From contig NZ_PVBR01000026.1 in the NCBI RefSeq assembly GCF_002980495.1, positions 1 through 64,000 on the forward strand: DNA of 64,000 nucleotides. The letters run 5' to 3'. A program made the position numbers and the translations under genes. This stretch comes from Phyllobacterium phragmitis. GTDB taxonomy: Bacteria; Pseudomonadota; Alphaproteobacteria; Rhizobiales; Rhizobiaceae. A model generated the notes under the pieces. The model worked only from the letters and a program-made list of their open reading frames with translations. It was not told where the DNA came from and searched no databases. This document shows, piece after piece, positions 31,698 through 41,613 of this stretch. Numbering within the stretch: the stretch's first letter is position 1; every line of letters begins with the position of its first letter.

Positions 31698-34223
31698 GTG
31701 ACCCCTAACGCGCTGCCCGAAACCGCTAAAGCGACATTCATCCTGCCGGATCCGTTCCTGGAGTGGTTCCGCGCGAAGGGATGGCAGCCGCGCCCGCATC
31801 AACTCGAACTTCTGGCCGAGGCCGAACAGGGCCGCTCGATGCTGCTGATCGCTCCGACAGGCGCGGGCAAGACGCTTGCCGGCTTCCTGCCTTCGCTGGT
31901 CGATCTGGCGCGGCGCGTGGACCGGCCCAACAGGCCGGGTGCCGCGCGCCACGGCATCCACACGCTCTATATCTCGCCCTTGAAGGCGCTTGCCGTCGAT
32001 ATTCATCGCAATCTCGGCATCCCTGTCGAAGAGATGCAACTGCCCATCACCATTGAGACGCGCACCGGCGATACGCCGGCGCACAAGCGCCAGCGCCAGA
32101 AGCTGGCGCCGCCCGATATCCTGCTGACCACGCCCGAACAGCTCGCGCTCCTCATCGCTTCGAAAGATGCCGAGCGCTTCTTTGCCGATTTGCGCTATGT
32201 CGTGCTCGACGAGCTTCACTCGCTGGTCATTTCCAAGCGCGGCCATCTCCTGTCGCTGGGGCTGGCGCGTCTCAGGCAGTTGAAGCCGGACATGCAGACC
32301 ATCGGCCTGTCGGCGACGGTCGCTCAGCCGGACGAACTGCGGCGCTGGCTGGTCAGCCAGGATGAAACGCAGCCGATGGCGGGACTGATCACGGTCGAAG
32401 GCGGGGCAAAGCCGGAAATTTCCATTCTCAAATCCGCCGAGCGCATCCCCTGGGCCGGCCATTCCGCGCGCTATGCGCTGCCCGATATCTACGAGGCGAT
32501 CCGCCGCCACCGCACCACGCTTCTCTTCGTCAACACGCGCAGCCAGGCGGAAATGCTGTTCCAGGAGCTGTGGCGCATCAACGAAGATACGCTGCCGATC
32601 GCGCTTCACCATGGCTCGCTCGATGCCAGCCAGCGCCGCAGGGTCGAGCAGGCGATGGCGGGAAATGCCTTACGCGCCGTGGTCGCCACCTCGACGCTCG
32701 ATCTCGGCATCGATTGGGGCGATGTCGATCTGGTGATCCATGTCGGCGCGCCGAAGGGGGCAAGCCGGCTTGCCCAGCGCATCGGCCGCGCCAATCACCG
32801 CATGGACGAGCCGAGCCGCGCCATCCTTGTCCCGGCCAACCGCTTCGAGGTGATGGAGTGCCAGGCAGCACTCGACGCCAATTATCTGGGCGCACAGGAC
32901 ACGCCGCCGCTCATCGAAGGCGCGCTCGACGTGCTGGCCCAGCATGTGCTGGGTATGGCCTGTGCAGCGCCGTTCAATGCCGATCTGCTCTACCGCGAAA
33001 TCTGCTCCGCCGCTCCATACGCCGATCTGCCGCGCGAGGCCTTCGACCACATTCTCGATTTCGTGGCGACGGGCGGCTATGCGCTGAAAAGCTATGAGCG
33101 CTTCGCCAAGATCCGCAAGACCACCGATGGCACATGGCGTGTCAGCCATCCGCGTATCGCACAGCAATACAGGCTCAATATCGGCACCATTGTCGAGGCG
33201 CCGGAACTGAATGTCCGCCTTACGAGAAGCGGGCGCGGCAAGGTCTATAGCGGGCGCGTCCTTGGCAAGATCGAGGAATATTTCCTCGAAACCATGGCGC
33301 CGGGCGACACATTCCTCTTCGCCGGCAAGGTCCTGCGCTTCGAGGGTATCCGCGACAATGAATGCATCGCCTCCGATGCCGCCGGACAGGACGCGAAAAT
33401 CCCGATCTATGCCGGCGGCAAGTTTCCGCTTTCGACCTATCTCGCAGGCGAGGTCCGCGCCATGCTGGCTGACCCTCAACGATGGGACGCGCTTCCGGAT
33501 CAGGTTCACGAATGGCTCGATGTCCAGCGGCTGAAATCCGTGCTGCCCAAGGCGGGCGAGCTCCTGGTCGAGACATTCCCGCGCGGCAGCCGTTATTACA
33601 TGGTGGCCTATCCCTTCGAGGGGAGGCTTGCCCACCAGACGCTGGGTATGCTGCTGACGCGGCGGCTGGAACGGGCGAAGGCCAGGCCGCTCGGCTTCAT
33701 CGCCACGGATTACTCCATCGGTGTCTGGGCGCTTCGTGATTTGGGCGGAATGTTCCGAAACGGCGAACTGCCGCTCGGGACACTCTTCGACGAGGATATG
33801 CTGGGCGATGATCTGGAGGCTTGGCTCGACGAAAGCTATCTTCTGAAGCGCACCTTCCGCAATTGCGCTGTCATTTCAGGGTTGATCGAACGGCGCCATC
33901 CGGGCCAGGAGAAGACCGGCCGGCAGGTGACGGTTTCGACCGACCTGATCTATGACGTGCTGCGCACCCACGAGCCGGACCACATTCTCCTGCAGGCGAC
34001 GCGGGCCGATGCCGCGACCGGCCTTCTCGACATTCGTCGCCTCGCCGATATGCTCTCGCGCATCAAGGGACGAATCGTGCACAAGAATCTGGAGCAGATT
34101 TCGCCGCTGGCTCTGCCGGTGATGCTGGAGATCGGCAAGGAATCGGTCGCCGGCGAGGCCAATGATGTGCTTTTGGCGGAAGCCGCCGACGAATTGATTC
34201 GCGAAGTGATGGAAGGGCGATGA
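31698..34223 (+). CDS. lhr: Lhr-type DEXH helicase, ligase-associated
   Basis: This 841-residue superfamily 2 helicase matches the Lhr-Core class, a 3'-5' RNA:DNA and DNA helicase in repair. Walker A is APTGAGKT, the DEXH box is VLDELHSLV, motif III is IGLSATVA, and motif VI is AQRIGRANHRMDEP. The C-terminal winged helix and Lhr-specific domain follow. The start codon appears to be GTG at 31698. Its stop overlaps the pdeM start by four bases, so the two are coupled. The cluster predicts action on chemical DNA damage, including crosslinks. Confidence 0.93.
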   Translation: MTPNALPETAKATFILPDPFLEWFRAKGWQPRPHQLELLAEAEQGRSMLLIAPTGAGKTLAGFLPSLVDLARRVDRPNRPGAARHGIHTLYISPLKALAVDIHRNLGIPVEEMQLPITIETRTGDTPAHKRQRQKLAPPDILLTTPEQLALLIASKDAERFFADLRYVVLDELHSLVISKRGHLLSLGLARLRQLKPDMQTIGLSATVAQPDELRRWLVSQDETQPMAGLITVEGGAKPEISILKSAERIPWAGHSARYALPDIYEAIRRHRTTLLFVNTRSQAEMLFQELWRINEDTLPIALHHGSLDASQRRRVEQAMAGNALRAVVATSTLDLGIDWGDVDLVIHVGAPKGASRLAQRIGRANHRMDEPSRAILVPANRFEVMECQAALDANYLGAQDTPPLIEGALDVLAQHVLGMACAAPFNADLLYREICSAAPYADLPREAFDHILDFVATGGYALKSYERFAKIRKTTDGTWRVSHPRIAQQYRLNIGTIVEAPELNVRLTRSGRGKVYSGRVLGKIEEYFLETMAPGDTFLFAGKVLRFEGIRDNECIASDAAGQDAKIPIYAGGKFPLSTYLAGEVRAMLADPQRWDALPDQVHEWLDVQRLKSVLPKAGELLVETFPRGSRYYMVAYPFEGRLAHQTLGMLLTRRLERAKARPLGFIATDYSIGVWALRDLGGMFRNGELPLGTLFDEDMLGDDLEAWLDESYLLKRTFRNCAVISGLIERRHPGQEKTGRQVTVSTDLIYDVLRTHEPDHILLQATRADAATGLLDIRRLADMLSRIKGRIVHKNLEQISPLALPVMLEIGKESVAGEANDVLLAEAADELIREVMEGR

Positions 34224-34951
34224 CCATAGCGATACATGCGGGAAGAGGCCTGCTGGAAGAGACCTATGGCGGAGCGGCAAAAACCGTTATCGCCGGCGTC
34301 GAGGCCGTCTGCGACCCGACGGGTGCTCTCTACCTCCCGCAGATGCGGCTGCTTGTCGTCTCCGACCTGCATATGGAGAAAGGGTCGTCTTTCGCCCGGC
34401 GCGGCATGCTGCTGCCGCCCTACGATACCGGTGCGACGCTCGATACGCTGGCTGCCGTCATCGCGCGCTATGATCCGGCGACGGTGATCAGCCTCGGCGA
34501 CAGTTTCCACGATCCGGAGGCCTCGGCGCGCTTGCCCGCACTCTATGCGATACGCCTGCGCGGCCTGATGGCCGGGCGTGAATGGATATGGATCACCGGA
34601 AACCACGATCCGCACAGGCCGGTTCACCTGCCGGGCGATGTCGCGAGCGAGTTGGCGGTCGGTCCGCTCGTCTTCCGCCATGAGCCGCGTTTGGTGAGTG
34701 CGCCGGGCGAGATCGCCGGGCACCTGCATCCGGCGGCACGCATCGTCCGGCGCGGGCGCTCGGTGCGGCGCTCCTGTTTTGCCAGCGATGGCGAACGGCT
34801 GATCATGCCCGCCTTCGGAGCCTATACCGGTGCGCTCAACGTGCTTGACCGGGCATTCCACGGGATATTCGCCGAAGAACGGCTCCTCGCTTTCATGCTG
34901 GGCGCGAACCGCGTTTATCCGGTCGCTCGTTCGGTTCTCTTTCCCGGCTAA
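34220..34951 (+). CDS. pdeM: Ligase-associated DNA endonuclease PdeM (calcineurin-like phosphoesterase)
   Basis: This 243-residue binuclear metallophosphoesterase carries the canonical motifs in order: SDLHMEKG, GDSFHD, TGNHDPH, a downstream His in FRHEP, and GHLHP. PdeM proteins have been characterised as manganese-dependent endonucleases linked to Lhr helicases. The ATG overlaps the helicase stop (ATGA). It converges on the TIGR02186 gene with a 16-bp gap and no visible terminator. Confidence 0.92.
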   Translation: MTIAIHAGRGLLEETYGGAAKTVIAGVEAVCDPTGALYLPQMRLLVVSDLHMEKGSSFARRGMLLPPYDTGATLDTLAAVIARYDPATVISLGDSFHDPEASARLPALYAIRLRGLMAGREWIWITGNHDPHRPVHLPGDVASELAVGPLVFRHEPRLVSAPGEIAGHLHPAARIVRRGRSVRRSCFASDGERLIMPAFGAYTGALNVLDRAFHGIFAEERLLAFMLGANRVYPVARSVLFPG

Positions 34952-34967
34952 TCTAATTTGTGGATTT

Positions 34968-35843
34968 TTAATCCTTGCGGAACAGAAGCCTGCCGAACCA
35001 GCCGGTGATGACCGCGAGGAAGACGGCGAACACGCCGTAAAGGAAGCTGTGGTTCTGCGCCGCCTCATAGACCCGATATTCGAGGCCTGCCTTGACGATC
35101 TGCAGCCTGGCATTTGCCTCGCGCAGAAAGGTTCCGTTGCGGAACAGGAGCGCCCGGGCTATGTGCCGTCCTACAGGAACATTTGTCGGCAATGAGAGCG
35201 TCGCGCGGAACAATGTCTGTGAGATGAATTCCACGTCGCCGATGCGCTGGCTGTAGAGCCCCTGGCGTGTCTTGATCTCACGCAATTCCTGGCTGAATTG
35301 CTGAATATCTGGACTAGGCGTTTCGCTGGGTTCCGGCGCCATATAGAAATTGTCGACGCCGATCGAAAGCTGACGGTAGACCTGCGGCTCCGTGATGTCC
35401 TGGAGATTGCGGGTCGAGGCGAGCGAATAGGAAAGCGGCACGCCGATAAAGGCCTGGGATTCCGCATTGACCCAGACGCCGAGATAGCGCTCCTTCTTGC
35501 GCACCACGAGATCGCGCTCCGGCCCCTGAAGCACGACGATGATGTCATAGCGCCCCTGCCGCCGTATCAGCGGATCGGCATTGTCGAGGGCGCCGAAAAT
35601 GGTGAGGTTCGTTCCCCGGAAATTCGAGGTGATCGCGATAGTTTCGGTGGAAAGGCCGATCTCGATCGATTCCGACGGGCTATTCGGCGGCGATGTAGGC
35701 GTCTCGCCGGGCTGCGGCGCCTGAGACAAGGCGGCCGAGGCGGCGCCTGAAACGATGCCTCCGGCGAGGAGAACACGAAAAAGGAGAATGGGGATGCGGC
35801 CAGAGGTGCGGTCCGAGGTGCGGTTTGGGATCATGGCTCTCAC
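34968..35843 (-). CDS. TIGR02186 family membrane-anchored protein
   Basis: This 291-residue protein belongs to a family nearly always found beside a TSUP/TauE exporter, as here. It has an N-terminal signal or anchor (about 17-42, IPILLFRVLLAGGIVSGAASA), an extracytoplasmic beta-rich region starting SIEIGLSTETIAITSNFRGTNLTIFGA, and one C-terminal helix (FLYGVFAVFLAVITGWFGRLLF). The start is GTG at 35843, overlapping the exporter stop (GTGA), with an ATG three codons in. A role as exporter partner in sulfur-anion handling is inferred from neighbourhood only. Confidence 0.85.
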   Translation of the reverse strand: MRAMIPNRTSDRTSGRIPILLFRVLLAGGIVSGAASAALSQAPQPGETPTSPPNSPSESIEIGLSTETIAITSNFRGTNLTIFGALDNADPLIRRQGRYDIIVVLQGPERDLVVRKKERYLGVWVNAESQAFIGVPLSYSLASTRNLQDITEPQVYRQLSIGVDNFYMAPEPSETPSPDIQQFSQELREIKTRQGLYSQRIGDVEFISQTLFRATLSLPTNVPVGRHIARALLFRNGTFLREANARLQIVKAGLEYRVYEAAQNHSFLYGVFAVFLAVITGWFGRLLFRKD

Positions 35844-36814
35844 CCATCCGCTATGGCTATCGAAAAAAGATTGTCCGGCCTGACGAACAGGCCGAAGGCA
35901 AGACGCAGGGCGACGGCGAGCACGAGCAGTGCCAGGAGCAGCCGAAGCTGCTCACCGCGCAGCTTCTGGCCGACGCGCGCGCCATATTGCGCGCCGATCA
36001 CGCCACCGACCATCAGCAGCATGGCAAGCACGATATCCACTGACCGGTTGGTCATCGCCTGCATGACGGTTGCGAAAGCGGTGACGAACGTGACCTGGAA
36101 CAGCGATGTGCCGATGACGACATTGGTCGGCACGCGCAGGAGATAGATCAACGCCGGCACCATGATGAAGCCGCCGCCGACGCCCATGATCGCGGCGAGA
36201 ACGCCGATGAAAAAGCCGATGGCGAGTACCGGGATGACGCTGACATAGATTTTGGATGCGCGAAAACGCATCTTCAGCGGCAGGCGGTGAATCCAGTTGT
36301 GCTGGCCCGGGCGCTTCAGATTGACCGGCTGGCCTTGGCGCACGCGCTGCAGCGCCCGCCAGCTTTCGACAAGCATCAGCCCGCCGACGGTGCCGAGCAG
36401 CACCACGTAGAGCAGCGAGACGATCAGGTCGAGCTGGCCGAGAACGCGCATCAGCGAAAACAGGTAGATGCCGAGCAGCGAGCCGACGAGGCCGCCCGCC
36501 ACCAGCAACAGGCCGAGTTTGAAATCGAGCGTTCGGCGCTTGAAATGGGCAAGAGCGCCGGAAACCGACGAAGCGATGACCTGATTGACGCCTGTGGCAA
36601 CGGCGACCGCCGGCGGAATGTTGTAGAAGATCAAAAGAGGCGTGATGAGAAAGCCGCCGCTGACGCCGAACATGCCCGATAGAAAGCCGACCGCAGCCCC
36701 CATGCCCAGTATGACCAGCATGTTGACCGACAATTCCGCTATGGGGAGATAGATACCCAATTCCGATCCCGGTGAAGCAAGCGAAACGCGATCCGTCGGA
36801 GCCCCCGACGGCAC
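35840..36814 (-). CDS. TSUP (TauE/SafE) family sulfite/anion exporter
   Basis: This membrane protein (324 residues from the GTG at 36814) has the two-repeat TSUP layout. Repeat starts are GAAVGFLSGMFGVSGGFLITPLLIFYNIPP and FFIGVLAAIMGVGGGFIMVPALIYLLRVP, and about eight helices are visible. Relatives export sulfite, taurine-derived sulfur compounds or other small anions. The first 20 residues are hydrophilic and atypical. A TTG near residue 20 (giving an N terminus MGIYLPIAELSV) may be the real start. It is coupled to the TIGR02186 gene. Confidence 0.87.
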   Translation of the reverse strand: MPSGAPTDRVSLASPGSELGIYLPIAELSVNMLVILGMGAAVGFLSGMFGVSGGFLITPLLIFYNIPPAVAVATGVNQVIASSVSGALAHFKRRTLDFKLGLLLVAGGLVGSLLGIYLFSLMRVLGQLDLIVSLLYVVLLGTVGGLMLVESWRALQRVRQGQPVNLKRPGQHNWIHRLPLKMRFRASKIYVSVIPVLAIGFFIGVLAAIMGVGGGFIMVPALIYLLRVPTNVVIGTSLFQVTFVTAFATVMQAMTNRSVDIVLAMLLMVGGVIGAQYGARVGQKLRGEQLRLLLALLVLAVALRLAFGLFVRPDNLFSIAIADG

Positions 36815-36950
36815 TGAAAACCATGAGGTTCTTGCGCCCTTGCGGGCGCGAAGTCAAACCCGGATTGAGGTCAAGATTAAGGAAACCGTTACCCGTATAA
36901 TCACGTCTGAAAAATGGCGATTCGGCGCGGACCGCTATTTTGGCTGGGCA

Positions 36951-39900
36951 CTATGGTTTTGCGGCCACAGAAGTCTGTTGGTTCTGCTTGAGAAGCGCTT
37001 CCACCAGTGGCTGATCGACCTCGCCGGTAGGCTTCATCGCGTGGGCTTTCTGGAAGGCGGCGATTGCCTCTCGGGTCTTTGCGCCCATCATGCCGTCGGC
37101 CGCGCCCGCATCATAGCCGCTCTTCTTGAGGATGAGCTGAATATTGCGCACCGCCTTCTTCATGTCGACCGAGCCGGTGGCCATCGGCTTGTCTTCCTGC
37201 CAGGCGTCAGGCACGTCAATGGAATTGGCAGCTTCGTCGAGCGGTTTCACCTTCCACAGTTCCACGGCCGATTTGGCACGTTCGAGCTGTTCCGGCTTGA
37301 GGATTTTGGCCACCTCGTCGCGCTTTTGTTCCGCGTCCTTATCGCCGGCCCGGGCGGCGAGGGCGAACCATTTATAGCTCTCCTCGAAATTTTGCGGCAT
37401 GCCGAGGCCTTTGGCGGAAAGGATGCCGAGATTGAACTGGCTGTCCTTCACGCCAAGTTCGGCCGCCTTGCTGAACCAGCGGGCGGCGGAATCATTGTCT
37501 GGTGTGCCGTCCGGCCCCATGGCGAAAAGCACGGCGAGATTGTGCATGGCGCTTGCGTTGCCCTGTTGGGCGGCAAGCTGATACCAGGTTTTGGCCTTGG
37601 CCGGATCACGCGGCACGCCGAGGCCCTTCTCGTTGAAATTGCCGAGACGGTATTCCGCCGGAGCAAAGCCCATGGCGGCGGACAGTTCGTACCATTGCCC
37701 CGCCTTGGCGTAATCGCTTTGCACGCCGCGCCCGTCGGTATAGCGGTTGCCGATCTCGAAAAGCGCCTTCGGGTCACCCTTGGCCGCCGCTTCGCGCAGC
37801 GCTGCCGGGCCGGCTTCGTCGGGGATGGCAGGAATGGCCGGCAGCGGGTCTTTCTCGGCGGTCTTTGTTGGAGCGGCCGCGTCCCCCTGTGGCGCTGTGG
37901 TCTCTCGTTCCGTGGCTTGGGAGTTGGACGGCTGCGTCGGCGTGGCTGCATCGGCGGGAGATGAAGTCCCGGGCATGGTATCTGGCACCGTCGCCGCATC
38001 CGGAGAGGCAGGCATTGCCATCGGCTCCTCGATCGGAGCCGGCTGCTGTAGCGCTTTGACGTCCGATTCCGGTGCTTGCGCCGCGTTCGGCTGCTCTGTA
38101 CCCGCCTGCGGTACGGCGGATGTGCGGTTGGTATCGATCCCCGGCACGCCGGCGGGCATATCGGTCATCTCGGCGGTGTCGCTGAAATCGTTCTGCGGAT
38201 CGCCTGGGGAAAGGAAGGCGGTGCCGACCTGGAGGCCGGCCATGGCGATCATGATGGCTCCGATCGCCATCAGGATAGGTTTGCGTTGGCGGTGGAGCAT
38301 GCCTCCGACAGCCGAATGCTTCTTTTGCCTGGCCTTCTCCGGATCTTTTTTCAGGCGCTCGGATTCGGCGGCGGCGGCCTGCGCCGCCCTGCGTGCTGCG
38401 ATAATGAAATCGGCCTTGCCGGCTTCGCCGATGGGCTCGTCGCCGCGCTCCCGGCGCTCGTCACGCACCCGCTTCATGATGGTGTTGAGATCGGGTGTGC
38501 CGGAGCCCGGTTCGAGCGGCAGATTGGCGAGCTTGGAATCCATCGCCTCAACCGGCTTGGGCGGCTCGGCGGTATCCGTCGCCTGGGGCGCGGACGCAAA
38601 GCTCGGCTCCGCCTTCAGCACTGTGCGCCTAACCGCTTCCGCCGCAACATCGCTCTTGCCGCGACCCTTGACGGCTTTCGCCAATCCGCCGAACATGGAG
38701 GACTTTTTCTTTTCACGATCATCCGGTGTTTTCGCCGCGATCTGCCCCTCGCTCTTTATCGCCGCCAGCGCCGCTTCAGCAGCGGCCGCCGCCGGCGAAC
38801 GCGGTGTGGAGGAGTGCGCGAAATCCGGTTCGGCCTCGAATTGCAGGGAGGGTGGCTTGCCGATCACGCTCTTGCCGGGTTCCACCACGGCATCGTGTTT
38901 GCCGGCGGCCTTGCCGGGCTTCGACACCTCTTGTTCGAGCTTTCCGAGCCGGTCGACGATCTTCAGAAGCGTATCGTGAATGGTCTCGAAAGTTCGGGTG
39001 CTGCGTTCATCCGATCCGCGGGCCAGCGCTTCGAGCGACTTCAAATCATTGGCAAGCTGATGGGCAATCGCCGCATCGCCGGCAGAGCCGTTCTTCATGA
39101 CATGCCTGATGGCATCTTCCGCCGCCTGCCGCGCAGCGTCGAGCACGGTCTCGCGGTTGGATGTCAGCGATCGTTCGATGGAATCGAGCCGGGGCCTGAT
39201 GTCTTCCAACTCCGGATGCCGCGGGTTTGGCTGAGACAGATGACGGGCGATCTCCGCTACCTGTGCTTCGAGATTGCGGAAGATCTCGTGTCCGGGAAAT
39301 CCGGAATGGGTACTGGCTTGCGCCGCATTGACCGAAAGCTGCTGAGAGAGATCCTCCAGCCTGCCTTCGAGATTTTCAATCAGCCGCACGTCGTAGACAT
39401 TGCCCGCCATATGATGGTCGTCGAGGCGTTGTGCCAGTTCTTCGAAACGACGGTCGATCTCCTTGATGAAGGTCGGGTCGGGCATTGCGGCCCGGTGCTC
39501 CGCGTCCTCGAGCTTGCGCGCGATGAAGCTCAGGCGGTCTTCCAGATCGCCATAGTCGGCGCCAGTGCTGTTCCGCGCCGCCTTTTCGACATGGCCGGCA
39601 AGCGCGTCCATCTGCTCGACCAGGCGTTCGATGGTGCGGTCGGGGAGCGTGTTGCGCTCGACAAGCGCGTCCACCCTTTGCGACAGTTCCGACATGCGCC
39701 GCAAAAGCGTATCGGAGACGTGATCCTGCGGAGCGGCCTCGATCTGGCCGGCCAAGCTTGCAAGCTGCGCCTCGATGCGCTCCAGGCGTTTCACTTCGTC
39801 CTGGTCCGGCCTGCGGGAAACGCTGGAAGAGAGAATTGCCCGGCTGATCTCGTCCAGCCGCTCGTCCATCTGCTGCATGAAATGCGGCGGTACCGCCGGG

Positions 39901-40565
39901 TCGGCGGCGCTGTCTCGCGCGCTCTGGCGCTGCTCGAAGGCATCGAAGCGTTCGTCGAATGTGTCCCAGCGATGGTTGAGGCGGCGCAGCGATTCCTCGC
40001 GCGCCAGCGTTTGCACCGTGCGCTTCAGCTCTTCGAGTTCACGACGCAATCCCTGCGCGGTCTCCGTGTCGGTGCGTTCCGAAAGGGTTTGCACGTTTTC
40101 GGATATGCGCGAGAGCTCTTCTCCCATATGCGCCGAATATCCCTCCGCGAGCGCCGACTGGCGCAGCCGCTCCATATCGCGATTGAGCAATTCGAACTCC
40201 CGGCGCATGGTGGACGACATTTCCTGGCGCAGTTCGCCGCGAAGCTGCTTCAGCTCCTCGGCGACGGCCGAAAGGCCGGTGATATTCTCTTGCTGATGGT
40301 GATGTGGCGTCTGGCGGTCACCCGGCAAGCCGCGCGACACAGTGTCATCCCGGCCAAAGCCCGGATATGCCCCAAGCGCAGCTTCCTGCCCGGGAAAGAC
40401 TTCAGCATCATAAGCGTCGGATTGGCGCTCGCTTGACGCCCGATCAAGACCCTGCAGCCGGTTCTCCAGCTCTTCGAGCGTTCTGTTCAATTCGTCCAGT
40501 GGCGACGGCATCTGACGCGCACGCTGCGCGTTGAGGTTTTCGAGTATGGAACGCTGGTTCTTCAT
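36951..40565 (-). CDS. podJ: PodJ-like polar organizer with Sel1 repeats and peptidoglycan-binding domain
   Basis: This 1204-residue protein matches the rhizobial PodJ plan. A very long cytoplasmic coiled-coil region (about 1-570) and a charged Pro/Ala linker come first. One membrane helix follows (about 757-780, KPILMAIGAIMIAMAGLQVG). Periplasmic Sel1 repeats (about 920-1095, GNRYTDGRGVQSDYAKAGQWYE-type units) precede a C-terminal peptidoglycan-binding domain (about 1135-1195, DGMMGAKTREAIAAFQKAH). PodJ marks the new pole and recruits cell-cycle and envelope factors. The frame opens at a TTG at 40583, but the ATG at 40565 is preferred. It stands alone. The overall family is confident, and the gene name rests on architecture. 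Confidence 0.82.
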   Translation of the reverse strand: MKNQRSILENLNAQRARQMPSPLDELNRTLEELENRLQGLDRASSERQSDAYDAEVFPGQEAALGAYPGFGRDDTVSRGLPGDRQTPHHHQQENITGLSAVAEELKQLRGELRQEMSSTMRREFELLNRDMERLRQSALAEGYSAHMGEELSRISENVQTLSERTDTETAQGLRRELEELKRTVQTLAREESLRRLNHRWDTFDERFDAFEQRQSARDSAADPAVPPHFMQQMDERLDEISRAILSSSVSRRPDQDEVKRLERIEAQLASLAGQIEAAPQDHVSDTLLRRMSELSQRVDALVERNTLPDRTIERLVEQMDALAGHVEKAARNSTGADYGDLEDRLSFIARKLEDAEHRAAMPDPTFIKEIDRRFEELAQRLDDHHMAGNVYDVRLIENLEGRLEDLSQQLSVNAAQASTHSGFPGHEIFRNLEAQVAEIARHLSQPNPRHPELEDIRPRLDSIERSLTSNRETVLDAARQAAEDAIRHVMKNGSAGDAAIAHQLANDLKSLEALARGSDERSTRTFETIHDTLLKIVDRLGKLEQEVSKPGKAAGKHDAVVEPGKSVIGKPPSLQFEAEPDFAHSSTPRSPAAAAAEAALAAIKSEGQIAAKTPDDREKKKSSMFGGLAKAVKGRGKSDVAAEAVRRTVLKAEPSFASAPQATDTAEPPKPVEAMDSKLANLPLEPGSGTPDLNTIMKRVRDERRERGDEPIGEAGKADFIIAARRAAQAAAAESERLKKDPEKARQKKHSAVGGMLHRQRKPILMAIGAIMIAMAGLQVGTAFLSPGDPQNDFSDTAEMTDMPAGVPGIDTNRTSAVPQAGTEQPNAAQAPESDVKALQQPAPIEEPMAMPASPDAATVPDTMPGTSSPADAATPTQPSNSQATERETTAPQGDAAAPTKTAEKDPLPAIPAIPDEAGPAALREAAAKGDPKALFEIGNRYTDGRGVQSDYAKAGQWYELSAAMGFAPAEYRLGNFNEKGLGVPRDPAKAKTWYQLAAQQGNASAMHNLAVLFAMGPDGTPDNDSAARWFSKAAELGVKDSQFNLGILSAKGLGMPQNFEESYKWFALAARAGDKDAEQKRDEVAKILKPEQLERAKSAVELWKVKPLDEAANSIDVPDAWQEDKPMATGSVDMKKAVRNIQLILKKSGYDAGAADGMMGAKTREAIAAFQKAHAMKPTGEVDQPLVEALLKQNQQTSVAAKP

Positions 40566-40998
40566 CAAAATCCCGCTTTGCAATCATTCAACGCTTATGC
40601 CGGGCTCATGCCGGCACCCCGCCCGCCGGATAGGCCTGCCCCGTGCTGTGCGACCGTCCGCGACCGAGCCGAATTTCCATAAAGAACGGAAGAATCTGTA
40701 ACACGGATCACCGACCTCCGAACCTTTGTCAAAACGTGGTAAACAACCCGTTAATCCTCCTTACCGCAGTGCACATTTTTTTCTTCTGCCTCCAAATAAA
40801 TTGGGAGGCGCGCTTGCATTCCAAAAGCGATTTCGCTATGCGCCTTATAAGCGCAAAAGTTGATGTTGGCCGGGCCTACTCCCCTGTCGGCAAACAAGAA
40901 TTTGCGTTTCGGTGGTGGGGATGATGTTGGAAAATGACAGCTTTGGCGGGTGCTGTGCTCTCCTATGTTTGCCAGGCTCTTTCTGAGGAGCTTGTGAG
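40566..40998. other. Divergent intergenic region between podJ and merR
   Basis: About 430 bp hold the promoters of both genes. I see only a weak dyad (GCCTCC at 40788-40793 with GGAGGC at 40804-40809). No gene or RNA is supportable. Confidence 0.5.
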
Positions 40999-41505
40999 AT
41001 GGGAAGCTGGGCCCTTCCAGAGGTCGGAACTGGAAACGAAAATATGAACGACCACAAAGCCGTGGGCGCTCCTGCTATTATGCTGTTCATGGACGAACAG
41101 CACGATATCCCGGAAGACAAGGCCTTCCGCATCGGCGATCTGGCCAGCGAATTCGGCGTTTCGTTGCGGACCTTGCGCTTTTATGAGGATAAGGGCTTGC
41201 TCAGTCCGCGCCGCGCCGGAACCGTAAGGCTCTACACACGCAGCGACCGCACGCGGCTCCGCCTCGTCCTGTTCGGGCGCAAGGTCGGCTTCACATTGCG
41301 CGAGTTAAAGCATCTGATCGATCTCTATGAGCCGGAAGGCTCCAACATGCGCCAGATCAGGGCCGTTCTGGATAAATCCACGCGGCAGCTTGCCCGTCTT
41401 GAGCAACAACGCTCTACCCTCGATGATTCGATTGCTGAGTTGCGCGAAGTGATCGATTATATCCTTGGCAGGATGGGCGTTGCGCCGCAGGCAGCCTTCT
41501 CCTGA
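40999..41505 (+). CDS. MerR-family regulator, LiuR-like
   Basis: This 168-residue protein has a MerR winged helix (about residues 40-105, FRIGDLASEFGVSLRTLRFYEDKGLL and LRLVLFGRKVGFTLRELKHLIDLYE). A C-terminal dimerisation coiled coil follows (LDKSTRQLARLEQQRSTLDDSIAELREVIDYI). It lacks the metal-binding cysteines of MerR/CueR. It matches the group that regulates branched-chain or fatty acyl-CoA breakdown, and it precedes a beta-oxidation operon. The ATG at 40999 has AGGAG upstream. Later ATGs at 41044 and 41089 are alternatives. The perfect palindrome at 41758-41787 is its probable operator. Confidence 0.85.
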   Translation: MGSWALPEVGTGNENMNDHKAVGAPAIMLFMDEQHDIPEDKAFRIGDLASEFGVSLRTLRFYEDKGLLSPRRAGTVRLYTRSDRTRLRLVLFGRKVGFTLRELKHLIDLYEPEGSNMRQIRAVLDKSTRQLARLEQQRSTLDDSIAELREVIDYILGRMGVAPQAAFS

Positions 41506-41587
41506 TATTGCGCTGATCCAGAGCGATTTCATCGCCGAAGCGGTGGATTAATCCAGCTAGGCGGCGAGGTTGTACTTTGTCACGCAT

Positions 41588-41613
41588 CCCCTCTGGCCGG
41601 CAGGACAGAGGGG
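41588..41613. repeat. Miniature GC-rich palindrome
   Basis: CCCCTCTG (41588-41595) and CAGAGGGG (41606-41613) flank GCCGGCAGGA. The sequence looks like a shortened derivative of the larger element at 43715-43880. Confidence 0.6.

Noticed and set aside
38076-40436. 786-codon plus-strand frame
   Set aside because: It is antisense to the PodJ-like gene and has no domain or ribosome site.
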